DNA of 64,000 nt from an uncultured Chryseobacterium sp. (GTDB taxonomy: Bacteria > Bacteroidota > Bacteroidia > Flavobacteriales > Weeksellaceae). Every line of letters starts with the position of its first letter. Positions within the stretch are counted from its first letter, which is position 1. Positions 43,501-52,316 of the stretch are shown one piece after another. The translations under genes and the position numbers were made by a program. The stretch covers positions 24,822-88,821 of the forward strand of contig CAJYGB010000009.1 in the NCBI GenBank assembly GCA_913774355.1, in the 5' to 3' direction. Under the pieces are notes generated by a model. That model was not told the DNA's origin and searched no databases. It worked only from the letters and a program-made list of their open reading frames with translations.

Positions 43501-44069
43501 ATTCAGGTTCCCGTGGTTCCAGAAGTGTAACGGCAAATCAGTCTGCATCAGGAACTTACAATTTTATCAATTACCAGTATCCCGGCGTATGGACGGCTGC
43601 TCTGAATTCAAACTATATCGGAAGACCAGTTAATGTACTGTTCGATGCTGCTGCTTCAGCCAACCGTATGATTGCTTTTCACGATAACAATGATCCGTAT
43701 TTCGGGATGAGCTGCCGCTGCGTGAAAATTAAATATGATGCAGCCGGAAATGAAGAAGGAGTCATTCCTAAACTTCAGATTACGGCTCTGCCTGCTACGG
43801 CACCGGCTGCTCTATTAAGACCTGCTGATGTTCAGGAAATTAAAAAAGATAAGGTTTCTTTCTTTCCGAATCCTGTAAGAAACGAATTGCATATTCAGAC
43901 GACAGATAACAGGGAGGGATATTATTATCAGGTTTATAATATGTCCGGACAACTGGTAAAGTCCGGAAAGTTTGAAAACAACAAAACCGATCTTTCCAAT
44001 CTTGCTACCGGAGCTTATCTTTTAAGAATTAATGATTCAAAAGAAATTGTAAAGATTATTAAAGAATAA
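40560..44069 (+). CDS. Large secreted protein with two FISUMP-like modules and T9SS sorting domain
   Basis: 1169 residues with an N-terminal signal (AAILCCLITHGIYAKE). Two homologous modules follow. Each has YWSWHIWVTD (about 183 and 694), MDRNLGA (about 227 and 739), YQWGRKDP (about 250 and 775), DPCPxGWRIP (about 389 and 907) and CRCxK near its end (about 558 and 1052). This resembles the Fibrobacter-succinogenes major-domain (FISUMP) pattern. The C-terminus, from FFPNPVRNELHI at about 1101 to the end, is a type A T9SS sorting domain, so the protein is exported to the surface or medium. Its function is unknown. Confidence 0.82.
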   Translation: MEKSIKNVAAILCCLITHGIYAKESVGEKRAGYFEMSRSVYFKTSDSLKPLITEKNRIDLEKKSTISNNNDFTSGSGRAVVDWTKAPNSYIFDPSQNNDGLYIPVRKAYAMWDQDKLMGGAAIPNGKITADVLWEDVHGLIRSGANYTLEVVDSGENAKIKIPVNKAKKGNAVVVFRVDGQIYWSWHIWVTDDPSNGSAYKSYSELKRQRTDGVIEAIPDSDWGWMDRNLGAISASITANDWNRNGGLLYQWGRKDPLPPLVYRGNDFYEVSGSVGRVRHRGAKNFNGATSFDNLRKFVLLSNATIANNLRLAVRNPLSLIYVNKDDNSGIAYYNNNANLMVNWFGRMPGLSDSKLPELNLWSDNSQGRVNTNYNADDAGAPYRNKSSYDPCPNGWRIPSVLVANLASGSYVDDIRVDYSPFGVRTNTPKNVFESNNYHIIKPTDSGVPSFMTNFKLYPNFGFDLSNAGGQNMGIFPGTGGVSILAHQGQYTDQHQVALWTATMPKFFDATPAVSARSLFMIPDKLQADVPDPNQPNVKGRYWYFPLASSNTSDANACRCIKDPLYLVNDYNFPTEYMVSEPNYMEGLNNPNTYQVVKNTAAFTVDVPVSKAFSVQSQLLNNKDILNAANFNNLKANVLWTTNTGLINNVAVINPSPGSLSAISSSKISVTINPNQSGNAVVTLHNGSISNPVYWSWHIWVTDTAVGSYNYTTELPVSSVTNYMNYIPKGDNVFETEFMDRNLGATDAFPVVANPLTPTAAELAKIKASTGLHYQWGRKDPFPVLQYADDRASYSVYLGSAAANGTLNYTTLSNAAYNDMSGNYIVPYNTYTNSANANVSTTDKVSDKIAKVLSYSVKNPLVFMIPSTYAPYNSTTPVYTNGTDWLANEPNLAPDRWGRGGKKSPFDPCPAGWRIPDLTGVAPGGQDFGFTPWYKKDKVVTTAYSVINDYLGVRVRRSSSASYTIGYTFNDSSYRIGNYPNSGSRGSRSVTANQSASGTYNFINYQYPGVWTAALNSNYIGRPVNVLFDAAASANRMIAFHDNNDPYFGMSCRCVKIKYDAAGNEEGVIPKLQITALPATAPAALLRPADVQEIKKDKVSFFPNPVRNELHIQTTDNREGYYYQVYNMSGQLVKSGKFENNKTDLSNLATGAYLLRINDSKEIVKIIKE

Positions 44070-44204
44070 AAAAAATAATAATTCTCTGAAGAGAAATAAA
44101 ACGGCAATTAAGTTAAATTCATTATTTTTGGATATTATAAATGATGAAAACAACGTAAAGCTGTTTTGTTTCTCTTTTTTTGTTCCAATTTTTCAAAACA
44201 CATT

Positions 44205-45353
44205 ATGAGGCTGAATAAAGTCGTACAGTATTTTAATATTAAAATTTTCATTTATTTTTTAATTGCGATAACGGCTGTTTACACCCTTGTTTTTACTTAT
44301 TATTACAATTTTAAGGATGATGGATATATTCTTGCCGACTGGCTGATTAATTACCAGGACGGAGGCTTCAAGAGAAGGGGATTATCCGGAAGTTTCTTTT
44401 TTTTGCTGCAGGATCTGACGGGAGTAAGGCTGAATTATCTGGTGTATTGTGTTCAGTTTCTTATTATTTCCGGATTCTTCTGGCTGTATTTCAAACTGAT
44501 CCGGTATAAGATCACAGATCTTCTTTACCTTTCGCTTCTGTTATCTTCCATCGGTTTTGTAGGACTTCTCAATACAGTAACATATGTTGGGAAAAAAGAA
44601 TTCATTGTCTTTCTGCTTTTTACATGGTTTGTTTATCTGCTTGACCGGGATAAGCTTTCCGGGAAGAAAGAATATCTATTCTGTATTGCACTTTGTATTA
44701 CTGTTTTTCTGCATGAGGTTGCCTTATTTTATATCCCTTATTTTGCCATCGCCCTATTTCTGAAAACCGGGACATTTGAATATAAAAGATATAGTAAGTA
44801 TTTTCTGGCAGTTGGTATTCCGACACTTTTGATTCTGTTATTCGGTAAGAATGTAAATGAAGGAATGTCTCTGCAGATTCTTGCGGAACGGGGGGTACAT
44901 CCTACTTATGGAATTTTCTACTGGAACATTAATGAAAGGGATTATATAAAACAACATAGCAGCGAATATATTTTATATCTTATCAGTCTTGCGATCACTA
45001 TCCTGCATCTCTACTATTATTTAAAATTTCTAAATAACCGAAAGATTTTATCTATATTGTTAATCGGTGCTTTTCTATTTTCTCTTCCATTATTTTATTT
45101 AGCCATAGATTGGGGAAGGTGGATGTATATTCATATGATGCTCATCATTGTACTTTTCGCCCTGTTGCTGAAGAATGGGCACTCTGTTCTTTCATTTGAA
45201 AAAATTAGAATTAATAAGAAATTCTATATTACTTTATTCATCATTATTGCCTCATTGCTTTACCGGGTAGAAATGTCCGGAAAGGGCTTTACATTTGAAG
45301 GAATTCTGTACAGGATCTTCATTGCGCCGGTAGAATTGCTAAATAAAATGTGA
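44205..45353 (+). CDS. Multi-span membrane protein, unknown
   Basis: From the ATG at 44205 (MRLNKVVQYFN), 382 residues; the upstream TTG at 44166 is less likely. About nine hydrophobic segments with LADWLINYQDGGFKRRGLSG between the first two, a motif I associate with uncharacterised flavobacterial membrane proteins of surface-polysaccharide loci. No catalytic site recognised. The gene ends 51 bases before the topA start. Confidence 0.65.
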   Translation: MRLNKVVQYFNIKIFIYFLIAITAVYTLVFTYYYNFKDDGYILADWLINYQDGGFKRRGLSGSFFFLLQDLTGVRLNYLVYCVQFLIISGFFWLYFKLIRYKITDLLYLSLLLSSIGFVGLLNTVTYVGKKEFIVFLLFTWFVYLLDRDKLSGKKEYLFCIALCITVFLHEVALFYIPYFAIALFLKTGTFEYKRYSKYFLAVGIPTLLILLFGKNVNEGMSLQILAERGVHPTYGIFYWNINERDYIKQHSSEYILYLISLAITILHLYYYLKFLNNRKILSILLIGAFLFSLPLFYLAIDWGRWMYIHMMLIIVLFALLLKNGHSVLSFEKIRINKKFYITLFIIIASLLYRVEMSGKGFTFEGILYRIFIAPVELLNKM

Positions 45354-45382
45354 TTCAAAAAAGCTATCTGATAAAAAAACTT

Positions 45383-45390
45383 TACTTTTG
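45383..45390 (+). promoter_or_regulatory. -7 box for topA
   Basis: TACTTTTG fits TAnnTTTG, with the topA ATG 14 bases further on at 45404. It also decides the topA start, since the ATG-less upstream extension (45350) would run through the promoter. No clear -33 TTG. Confidence 0.6.
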
Positions 45391-45403
45391 CAAAAATTTT
45401 AGA

Positions 45404-47986
45404 ATGTCGAAAAATTTAGTAATCGTTGAGTCACCGGCAAAAGCAAAAACTATTCAGAAGTATTTAGGAAAGGATTTTGAGGTAAAATCCAGCTTCGGTC
45501 ATATCCGGGATCTGCCTAAAAAAGGAATGGGGATTGATCTGTCGACCTTTAGTCCGGATTACGAAGTTTCGGCTGATAAGAAGAAGCTGGTTACAGAACT
45601 TAAAGCTGCTGTAAAAAAAGCCGATATGGTATGGCTGGCTTCCGATGAGGACCGTGAAGGGGAAGCGATCGCCTGGCATCTGGCGGAAGAACTGAAACTG
45701 AAGCCGGAAAACAGAAAGAGAATTGTTTTCCACGAGATCACTAAAAATGCCATTCTGAAATCAATCGAAAATCCAAGGGATATTGATCAGAATTTAGTGA
45801 ATGCCCAGCAGGCAAGAAGGGTGCTGGACAGGATTGTAGGTTTTGAAATGTCACCCGTGCTCTGGAAAAAAGTAAAACCGGGACTGTCTGCAGGAAGAGT
45901 GCAGTCGGTGGCCGTACGGTTGATTGTTGAAAGAGAAAAGGAAATCCGTGAGTTTATCCCGAAAGCCAGCTTTAAACTGGATGGTATTTTCCTGAACCAA
46001 GCCGGGCAGGAAATTTCTGCAAAACTTAAAAAAGATTTCGACAAAGAAGAAGAGGCGGAGAAATTCCTGGAGCAGTCCAGAAGTGCAGAATTCAAAGTTT
46101 TGAATGTTGAAACCAGGCCGGGAACCCGTTCGGCATCTGCACCGTTTACGACTTCCACTTTACAGCAGGAAGCTTCCTCAAGATTAGGCTATAATGTAAC
46201 CAATACCATGCGTCTGGCACAAAGGCTCTATGAGGAAGGGTATATTACCTACATGAGAACAGACTCGGTAAACCTTTCCCAGGAAGCCATAGAAGGAGCG
46301 AAAAAACAGATTATCTCAGAATACGGTGCGGAATATTCTTCACCAAGAAATTATACTACCAAGTCTGCTTCTGCACAGGAAGCGCACGAAGCGATCCGCC
46401 CGACGGATTTTGCCGTAAAAAGCATTGGTGATGCCCAGCTGAACAGATTGTACCAGCTGATCTACAGAAGGACCCTGGCCTCTCAGATGGCTAATGCTAA
46501 AATTGAAAAAACCGTTATCGAAATCGGAAATGCAAAGCTTCCCCAACATTTTGAAGCACAGGGTGAAGTTATTATTTTTGATGGTTTCCTGAAAGCATAT
46601 GGCATTGTAAAGGCGGAAGATGATGATGATGAAAACAACGAGAAATTACTTCCGAAAGTAAACGTAGGGGAAATTTTAGACTATAAAAAAATTACGGCCA
46701 CCGAAAAATTTACTCGGCCAAGTGCCAGATATACGGAGGCCGGGCTGGTGAAAAAGCTGGAAGAACTGGGTATAGGGCGTCCGTCTACGTATGCACCGAC
46801 GATCCAGACGATCCAGAACCGTGAATATGCCGATAAAAGAGAAATTGAACCGCAGACTAGGGAAGTGGTGAAAATTTCTCTTACAAAAGATAATATAAAG
46901 AAAGAAGTCCTTGAAGAGAAATTCGGAGGGGATAAAAATAAATTCGTTCCTACGGATACCGGGGAAGTGGTAAGTAATTTCCTGACCGATAATTTCAAGG
47001 AAATCCTGGATTACGGTTTTACCGCAAGAGTGGAAGAAAGCTTCGACGAAATTGCAAACGGTGACCAGAAATGGAAAGAAATGATGACAAATTTCTATTC
47101 CAAATTCCATCCGAGAATCGAAGATGTGGAAGAAAATGCAGACCGTGCCACCGGAGACCGGTTGTTGGGTATTGATCCGAAAACCGGAAAGAATGTACAC
47201 GCAAGAATCGGAAGATTCGGCGCGATGATCCAGATCGGGGAAACCGATGATGAGGAAAAACCGATTTTTGCCTCCCTGATGGCCGGGCAGAATATTGCCA
47301 CCATTACTTTTGAAGAAGCTTTAGAACTGTTCAGGCTTCCTTTTGATCTTAAAGAATTTGATGGTCAGCCTGTTTCGGTAGGAGTCGGAAGATTCGGACC
47401 TTATGTGAAATGGGGCGAGACATTCATCAGTATTCCTAAAGGGGAAGATCCGCTTTCGGTTGACCAGAAGCGTGCTGAAGAAATTATCAATGAAAAGAAA
47501 ATTGCCGATGCGCCGATCGCTACGTATAAAGGCGAGCCGGTAACCAAAGGATCCGGAAGATTCGGACCGTTCATCAAGTACAAAGATATTTTCGTAAACG
47601 TCCCGAAGCGGTACGACTTTGAAAACCTTTCCCAAAGCGACATCAATGAACTGATCGATGCCAAGCTTGAAAAAGAAGCAAACCGTTACATTCAGCAATG
47701 GGAAAAAGAAAAGATCTCTATCGAAAACGGAAGATGGGGCCCGTTCGTAAAATTCGGTAAAGCCATGTTCAAGATTCCGAAAAAAGCCGATGATACCAAA
47801 TACGAAGCTGATGAATTAAAAGAAGTGTCTCTGGATGAGGTGAAAAAATGGATTACCGATCAGGATCCGAAAGCATTTGCCGAAAAGAAAAAGCCGGCTG
47901 CCAAGAAAGCGGCGGCTCCGAAAAAAACAGCGGCTGTAAAGAAAACGGCAACGACTAAAAAGACTACTGCAGCGAAAAAGAAATAG
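45404..47986 (+). CDS. topA: DNA topoisomerase I
   Basis: 860 residues from MSKNLVIVESPAKAKT. The Toprim domain opens the protein (VESPAKAKTI, then DEDREGEAIAWHL). The active-site tyrosine is Tyr283 in TYMRTDSVNLS. The C-terminal part has the topoisomerase repeats GRFGPYVKWG, GSGRFGPFIKYK and GRWGPFVKFG rather than zinc fingers, then a Lys/Ala-rich basic tail that binds DNA. It relaxes negative supercoils. A strong terminator follows. Confidence 0.96.
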   Translation: MSKNLVIVESPAKAKTIQKYLGKDFEVKSSFGHIRDLPKKGMGIDLSTFSPDYEVSADKKKLVTELKAAVKKADMVWLASDEDREGEAIAWHLAEELKLKPENRKRIVFHEITKNAILKSIENPRDIDQNLVNAQQARRVLDRIVGFEMSPVLWKKVKPGLSAGRVQSVAVRLIVEREKEIREFIPKASFKLDGIFLNQAGQEISAKLKKDFDKEEEAEKFLEQSRSAEFKVLNVETRPGTRSASAPFTTSTLQQEASSRLGYNVTNTMRLAQRLYEEGYITYMRTDSVNLSQEAIEGAKKQIISEYGAEYSSPRNYTTKSASAQEAHEAIRPTDFAVKSIGDAQLNRLYQLIYRRTLASQMANAKIEKTVIEIGNAKLPQHFEAQGEVIIFDGFLKAYGIVKAEDDDDENNEKLLPKVNVGEILDYKKITATEKFTRPSARYTEAGLVKKLEELGIGRPSTYAPTIQTIQNREYADKREIEPQTREVVKISLTKDNIKKEVLEEKFGGDKNKFVPTDTGEVVSNFLTDNFKEILDYGFTARVEESFDEIANGDQKWKEMMTNFYSKFHPRIEDVEENADRATGDRLLGIDPKTGKNVHARIGRFGAMIQIGETDDEEKPIFASLMAGQNIATITFEEALELFRLPFDLKEFDGQPVSVGVGRFGPYVKWGETFISIPKGEDPLSVDQKRAEEIINEKKIADAPIATYKGEPVTKGSGRFGPFIKYKDIFVNVPKRYDFENLSQSDINELIDAKLEKEANRYIQQWEKEKISIENGRWGPFVKFGKAMFKIPKKADDTKYEADELKEVSLDEVKKWITDQDPKAFAEKKKPAAKKAAAPKKTAAVKKTATTKKTTAAKKK

Positions 47987-48005
47987 TTTTATAAAGCAAA
48001 ATAAT

Positions 48006-48034
48006 AAAAGCACAGAACGAGCGTCTGTGCTTTT
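48006..48034 (+). terminator. topA terminator
   Basis: AAAAGCACAGA and TCTGTGCTTTT form a perfect 11-bp stem around ACGAGCG, ending in T residues. Confidence 0.88.
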
Positions 48035-48073
48035 ACATTTACGCTAAAGGTAACGGTGTTCAATAACTTTTTG

Positions 48074-48081
48074 TAAGTTTG
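48074..48081 (+). promoter_or_regulatory. -7 box for the arginase-fold gene
   Basis: TAAGTTTG fits TAnnTTTG, with the ATG at 48103 about 21 bases further on. No TTG at the usual upstream distance. Confidence 0.5.
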
Positions 48082-48102
48082 CGGAAATAATGCGAAGTAT
48101 AC

Positions 48103-49173
48103 ATGGATTTCGAAGATTTTATCATTTCCCCAAGAAATTTCAGGACAGAAAGCTGGCAGATCGGTGCCAAAATCACAAAGGAGATTAAGGAAGACAGTAT
48201 TGTTCTTCTCTTTATTTCGGATTACAGAGGAGCAGGAGGCGATGCGGAAGTCCAGGATTTCACAGGAATCAGGAATGAGTTTTATAAATTATCACAACTG
48301 GATTTTGAAATTCCTATTATCGATTTGGGGGACCTGGTGTCGGGAAAATCGGTACAGGATTCTCACTATATCCTGCAGGAGGTTTTATCAGTTTGTCATC
48401 ACAGAAGGGCCATCCCTGTAATTGTTGGGGGCTCCAATGATTTTTCGTTTTCGCTTTTCTCGGCGTTAAATTTATTTACGAAAAGCATCAATTACACCCA
48501 GATCAGCAATATTATTTCTCTCAAACAGGGCGAAATCATTAATGAGCATACGTTTTTAGGTAAAATTTTCGGAGCGAAAGACTTTTCCATTAAAAATTAT
48601 CATCACTTAGGCTACCAGAAACATCTGAATGAGGCGGATTCAGTCCGGCTGATCAAAGAGGTGGAATTTGACATTATCCGCCTGGCCGAAATGATGAACT
48701 CTACGGAGAAAACGGAACCTTTTTTCCGGAAAGCGGATCTGGTAACGGTAAACTGCGATGCTATTGAAAGCTTTGGAGAGCCCTTTTCTATGAATCCTCA
48801 GGTAAACGGGCTCAACAGAAGAGAGGTTTGCGCTTATATGAAAGAGATCGGATTAAGTGAAAATTTAAAATCCGTCGGCATCTTTAATTATAATATTTAT
48901 TCTGAAAGCCAGCTGAACCATCAGCTTCTTGCCCAGATGATCTGGTATCTTATCGAAGGAATCAATATCCAGCGGTCGCATCCCAAAGAGAGGCATTATG
49001 AGGTGTTTTATGTATTGGTGGACGACAGGCAATATGCTTTCAAACGGGATACCTTCAGTAATCTTTGGTATTTCGGGGATGATGAGAATATAGAAAACTG
49101 CATTCCGTGCTCACGGAAAGATTTTGATGAAGCTAAAAAAGGCTGGCTGAATGCAAGGCTGACGAAAATGTAA
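48103..49173 (+). CDS. Arginase/formimidoylglutamase-fold protein, metal motifs degenerate
   Basis: 356 residues of the ureohydrolase fold: SDYRGAGGDAEVQDFTGIR near the start, IPVIVGGSNDFSFSLF where GGDH-S is expected, and LVTVNCDAIES where SxDxDxxDP is expected. The DxHxD metal ligands are not present (the region reads ISLKQGE). It is therefore unlikely to be a manganese hydrolase as it stands. Its place after topA is, as I recall, common in flavobacteria. It precedes the capsule genes by 3 bases. Confidence 0.75.
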   Translation: MDFEDFIISPRNFRTESWQIGAKITKEIKEDSIVLLFISDYRGAGGDAEVQDFTGIRNEFYKLSQLDFEIPIIDLGDLVSGKSVQDSHYILQEVLSVCHHRRAIPVIVGGSNDFSFSLFSALNLFTKSINYTQISNIISLKQGEIINEHTFLGKIFGAKDFSIKNYHHLGYQKHLNEADSVRLIKEVEFDIIRLAEMMNSTEKTEPFFRKADLVTVNCDAIESFGEPFSMNPQVNGLNRREVCAYMKEIGLSENLKSVGIFNYNIYSESQLNHQLLAQMIWYLIEGINIQRSHPKERHYEVFYVLVDDRQYAFKRDTFSNLWYFGDDENIENCIPCSRKDFDEAKKGWLNARLTKM

Positions 49174-49176
49174 GAT

Positions 49177-50178
49177 ATGACAAATACCCTTCCGAAAGTT
49201 TCCGTAATTGTCCCGGTATATAATGTCGAAAAATATCTGGCGAAATGTCTCGATTCATTAATCAGTCAGACCTATCAGAATATTGAAATCCTGGTCGTAA
49301 ATGACGGGAGTACGGATAATTCTTCGCAGGTTATCCGAACATACAGCATAAAATATCCTGAAAAAATAAGATCTTTTACCAAAGAAAACGGCGGATTGAG
49401 TGATGCCAGAAATTTTGGAATCGACAGGGCAACCGGTGATTATATCGGTTTTGTAGACAGCGATGATTATGTAACGCCTGTGATGTTTGAGGAAATGGTG
49501 CATCTGGCAGAAAGACATAATGCCAAATTAGTCATTTGTAATATTCAGAAGGTGGATCAGCATGACAGGATTGTTCAGAAGCTGACACAGATTCCGAATA
49601 TGCCGGAAAAAATAGATCTTGCAAAGAACTTTTCCCTATTTTCGGATCTCAGCTATTTTGCCTGCAATAAACTATTCAGGAAAGAACTGTTTAAAGAAAA
49701 GAGGTTTAAAAAGGCGGCGCATTTTGAAGATATCCAGCTCGTTCCTCAGCTTTTGCTGGAATGTGAAACGGTTGCCCAGACTCAAAATTTTCATTACCAA
49801 TATTTCGAACGTACCGATTCCATTACAAAGACCCATACGGAAAGGGGCCTTGATATCTTAAAAGCGGTAAAAGAGGTAGAAGAGGTTTTTAGCAAATCCC
49901 GGTATGCTTCCCGGCGGGAAGAACTGAAAAACTTCCAGATTTTTGAAGGGGTTTATTCTTTTCTGGCGTATCTGGCTTTCGTAAAAAATGAAGAAACTTT
50001 TATGTTCATGTCTCAGCAGCTGGACTGTTTCATGAAAAAACGGGAAATAAAATTAAAAGATATATTGAGGTATAGTCGTTTTGATAAGAATTATCTGTTA
50101 TCTTTGCCCCTGAAAAAAAAGATATTTTATCTGTTGTTTTTTGCAGGCCAAAAAAAACTGATAAGAAAATTAATTTAA
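49177..50178 (+). CDS. Family 2 glycosyltransferase (EpsJ-like)
   Basis: 333 residues: GT-A domain with VSVIVPVYNVEKYLAKCLDS, VNDGSTDNSS, GLSDARNFGID and the metal-binding FVDSDDYV, then a helical C-terminal region that binds the acceptor. Such enzymes add sugars to lipid-linked capsule or exopolysaccharide units on the cytoplasmic side. It starts the polysaccharide block. Confidence 0.9.
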   Translation: MTNTLPKVSVIVPVYNVEKYLAKCLDSLISQTYQNIEILVVNDGSTDNSSQVIRTYSIKYPEKIRSFTKENGGLSDARNFGIDRATGDYIGFVDSDDYVTPVMFEEMVHLAERHNAKLVICNIQKVDQHDRIVQKLTQIPNMPEKIDLAKNFSLFSDLSYFACNKLFRKELFKEKRFKKAAHFEDIQLVPQLLLECETVAQTQNFHYQYFERTDSITKTHTERGLDILKAVKEVEEVFSKSRYASRREELKNFQIFEGVYSFLAYLAFVKNEETFMFMSQQLDCFMKKREIKLKDILRYSRFDKNYLLSLPLKKKIFYLLFFAGQKKLIRKLI

Positions 50179-50186
50179 CACAAATG

Positions 50187-50274
50187 TAAGCACTTGAGTT
50201 TTGGTAAAAGTCGTATAAAATGGTTTTTTACAATGTCGACGAAACTTTTCTTTTTATAAAGACATAAGTGCTTA
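50187..50274. repeat. Inverted repeat flanking the capsule-gene leader
   Basis: TAAGCACTT (50187-50195) and AAGTGCTTA (50266-50274) are exact 9-base inverted copies 70 bases apart, both within the 108-base gap before the WecA-like gene. They could close a leader structure or mark a binding site. Confidence 0.4.
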
Positions 50275-50286
50275 GTCAGAAAAAAG

Positions 50287-51414
50287 ATGGAGAATTTTGA
50301 ATTGTTCTTAGCTCAATCCGGTGTTCCTATTTTCTATATAAAAATAGGGCTGGGTTTTTTATTTTCGTTTTTAATTACCTATTATTCTGTTCCTACCATC
50401 ATTAAGATTTCCAGAAGAAAAAACCTCATGGATGAGCCGGGGATAAGAAGTTCGCACCTCAGGAAAATCCCAAATCTCGGGGGGATTGCTATTTTTTATT
50501 CCATAGGAATCTGTACATCTATTTTTGCATATGAACTTTTTGATTTGTATAAGTTCCTTTTTGCATCACTCATTATTCTTCTGTATATCGGAGTCATGGA
50601 CGATATTGTAGTGATGCGGGCCTATAAGAAGCTGGTCGCTCAAGTTATTGTATCTTCAATAGTCGTAATAGGTTCGGATATCCGGATCAGAAGCCTTTTC
50701 GGGATTTTCGGAATTTATGAAATGGATTATTTTATAAGTGTTTTTTTTAGTATTATTACTTTTATTGTACTGATCAATGCTTTTAATCTTATCGACGGAA
50801 TCGATGGCCTTGCTGGAGGATATTCTGTAATATGCAGTGCTCTTTTCGGGATAAGTTATTACCGGTTAGGAGAATATAATTATCCTTTGGTTGTTCTTTC
50901 GGTAATTATTATCGGGGCAGTTCTGGCATTCCTGTATTATAATTTATCCAATTACAGAACCAATAAGATTTTCATGGGAGATACGGGTTCTATGCTTTTG
51001 GGATTTCTGCTTGCTTTTACATCCATCTGTTTTATTGATATTTTTATCGACAGGGAAGTTCCTGGTGTTCCCAAATACCATCTGCAGTCTGCGCCCGTAG
51101 TAGCCGTTGCCATTCTTATTTTACCGATCATCGATACTTTAAATGTGATCATTATCAGGATCATCAACAGGAAATCGCCTTTCGACGCCGATAAAAACCA
51201 TATCCATCACAAATTATTAGCGCTGAATCTTACGCACAGAAGATCCAGTTTTTATATTATCGTATATTATCTTTTTATCGTTGCAGTAGCCTATTATTTC
51301 AGACATATTAATATAAATCTTTTATTATTGGTGATCGTTTTTCTTGGTTTTTTAGGAGCCTACCTTCCGGATTTTGTTTATCTTTTAAAGAATAATAAGA
51401 AGACTATCAATTAA
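50287..51414 (+). CDS. Undecaprenyl-phosphate sugar-1-phosphate transferase (WecA/MraY family)
   Basis: 375 residues with about ten membrane spans. Family motifs: DEPGIRSSHLRKIPNLGG after the first span, the metal/nucleotide block FNLIDGIDGLAGG, FMGDTGSMLLGF, and the HIHHKL loop. It loads the first sugar-1-phosphate onto undecaprenyl phosphate to start a capsule or O-antigen unit. It is followed 10 bases later by the export genes, whose own -7 box overlaps this spacer. Confidence 0.93.
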   Translation: MENFELFLAQSGVPIFYIKIGLGFLFSFLITYYSVPTIIKISRRKNLMDEPGIRSSHLRKIPNLGGIAIFYSIGICTSIFAYELFDLYKFLFASLIILLYIGVMDDIVVMRAYKKLVAQVIVSSIVVIGSDIRIRSLFGIFGIYEMDYFISVFFSIITFIVLINAFNLIDGIDGLAGGYSVICSALFGISYYRLGEYNYPLVVLSVIIIGAVLAFLYYNLSNYRTNKIFMGDTGSMLLGFLLAFTSICFIDIFIDREVPGVPKYHLQSAPVVAVAILILPIIDTLNVIIIRIINRKSPFDADKNHIHHKLLALNLTHRRSSFYIIVYYLFIVAVAYYFRHININLLLLVIVFLGFLGAYLPDFVYLLKNNKKTIN

Positions 51415-51419
51415 ATCTT

Positions 51420-51427
51420 TACTTTTG
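51420..51427 (+). promoter_or_regulatory. -7 box for wza/wzc-type genes
   Basis: TACTTTTG fits TAnnTTTG and ends 16 bases before the ATG at 51443. It shows that the TTG at 51425 is part of a promoter and not a start codon. Confidence 0.55.
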
Positions 51428-51442
51428 CAAACAATTGAAAAT

Positions 51443-52312
51443 ATGATGAAGAATTATAAATATATATTCCTTTTACCTCTCTTAATAATGACCTCATGTA
51501 TTACAACAAAAGATGTACAGTACATGCAGCCGAGCGAAAGCCTCGTGATCAACGAAGAAGGGCTTGTTCCTTACAATATTCCGGTATACAGGATTACAAA
51601 GAATGATATTTTAACACTTAATATTGTCACAACTCCTAAAGGAGATGCGGCACAGTTCTATTCTGCCCTGAACACCTCAGGAGGATCTGGTGGAAGTGGC
51701 GGCGTGGGAATTCCAGGTATTGGAATTGGTGGAGTCGGAGCCGGATCAGCTTCGGGTGGAGGAAATGCCAGTTTTTATTTTAACGGGCTAAAGGTGGATG
51801 CAAATGGTGATATTAACGTTTTCGGTATCGGATTTATAAAAGCAGAAGGACGCACGATTGACGAAGTAAGCAAAGAAATTCAGGATAAGGTAAACGAGAA
51901 TTTCCAGGAAGGGAAATCAGAAGTACGCTTAAATACCAATGGAATTACATTCTATGTCCTGGGAGATATAGAAACAACAGGGGTAACCGGTGAAAAAGTA
52001 GTTCATAAAAATACTTTAACCATCACAGAGGCTCTGGCCATGAGCGGAGGGCTTAACAGAACGGTGGACAGAAAAAATATAATGATTCACAGAAAACTTC
52101 CGGAAGGAATTAAAATGGCGAGAATCGATCTTACACGGGAGGATGTAATGAACTCCCCTTACTATTATGTACAGAACGGTGACGAAATCTATCTGAATAC
52201 AAGAGCAAAAAGCCTGAACGGTCTCGGAAAAGACCCTATTCAGACCTTAACTACCGGTGTATCGGTTATTACCACGGCGTTATCCATCTATTTACTTCTA
52301 AAAAACCTTTAA
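51443..52312 (+). CDS. Polysaccharide export lipoprotein (Wza-like)
   Basis: 289 residues from the ATG at 51443. The signal peptide ends in the lipobox LLIMTSC. The polysaccharide-export (PES) domain is split by an unusual Gly/Ser-rich insertion (GGSGGSGGVGIPGIGIGGVG region, residues about 78-110). SLBB-type domains follow (ITFYVLGDIETTGVTGEKV, ALAMSGGLNRTVDRKNI). A C-terminal hydrophobic helix could span the outer membrane as in Wza. It works with the kinase just downstream, 4 bases away. Confidence 0.88.
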   Translation: MMKNYKYIFLLPLLIMTSCITTKDVQYMQPSESLVINEEGLVPYNIPVYRITKNDILTLNIVTTPKGDAAQFYSALNTSGGSGGSGGVGIPGIGIGGVGAGSASGGGNASFYFNGLKVDANGDINVFGIGFIKAEGRTIDEVSKEIQDKVNENFQEGKSEVRLNTNGITFYVLGDIETTGVTGEKVVHKNTLTITEALAMSGGLNRTVDRKNIMIHRKLPEGIKMARIDLTREDVMNSPYYYVQNGDEIYLNTRAKSLNGLGKDPIQTLTTGVSVITTALSIYLLLKNL

Positions 52313-52316
52313 TATC

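Noticed and set aside
44082-44095. TTCTCTGAAGAGAA palindrome as terminator of the T9SS gene
   Set aside because: The stem is short and no T run follows.
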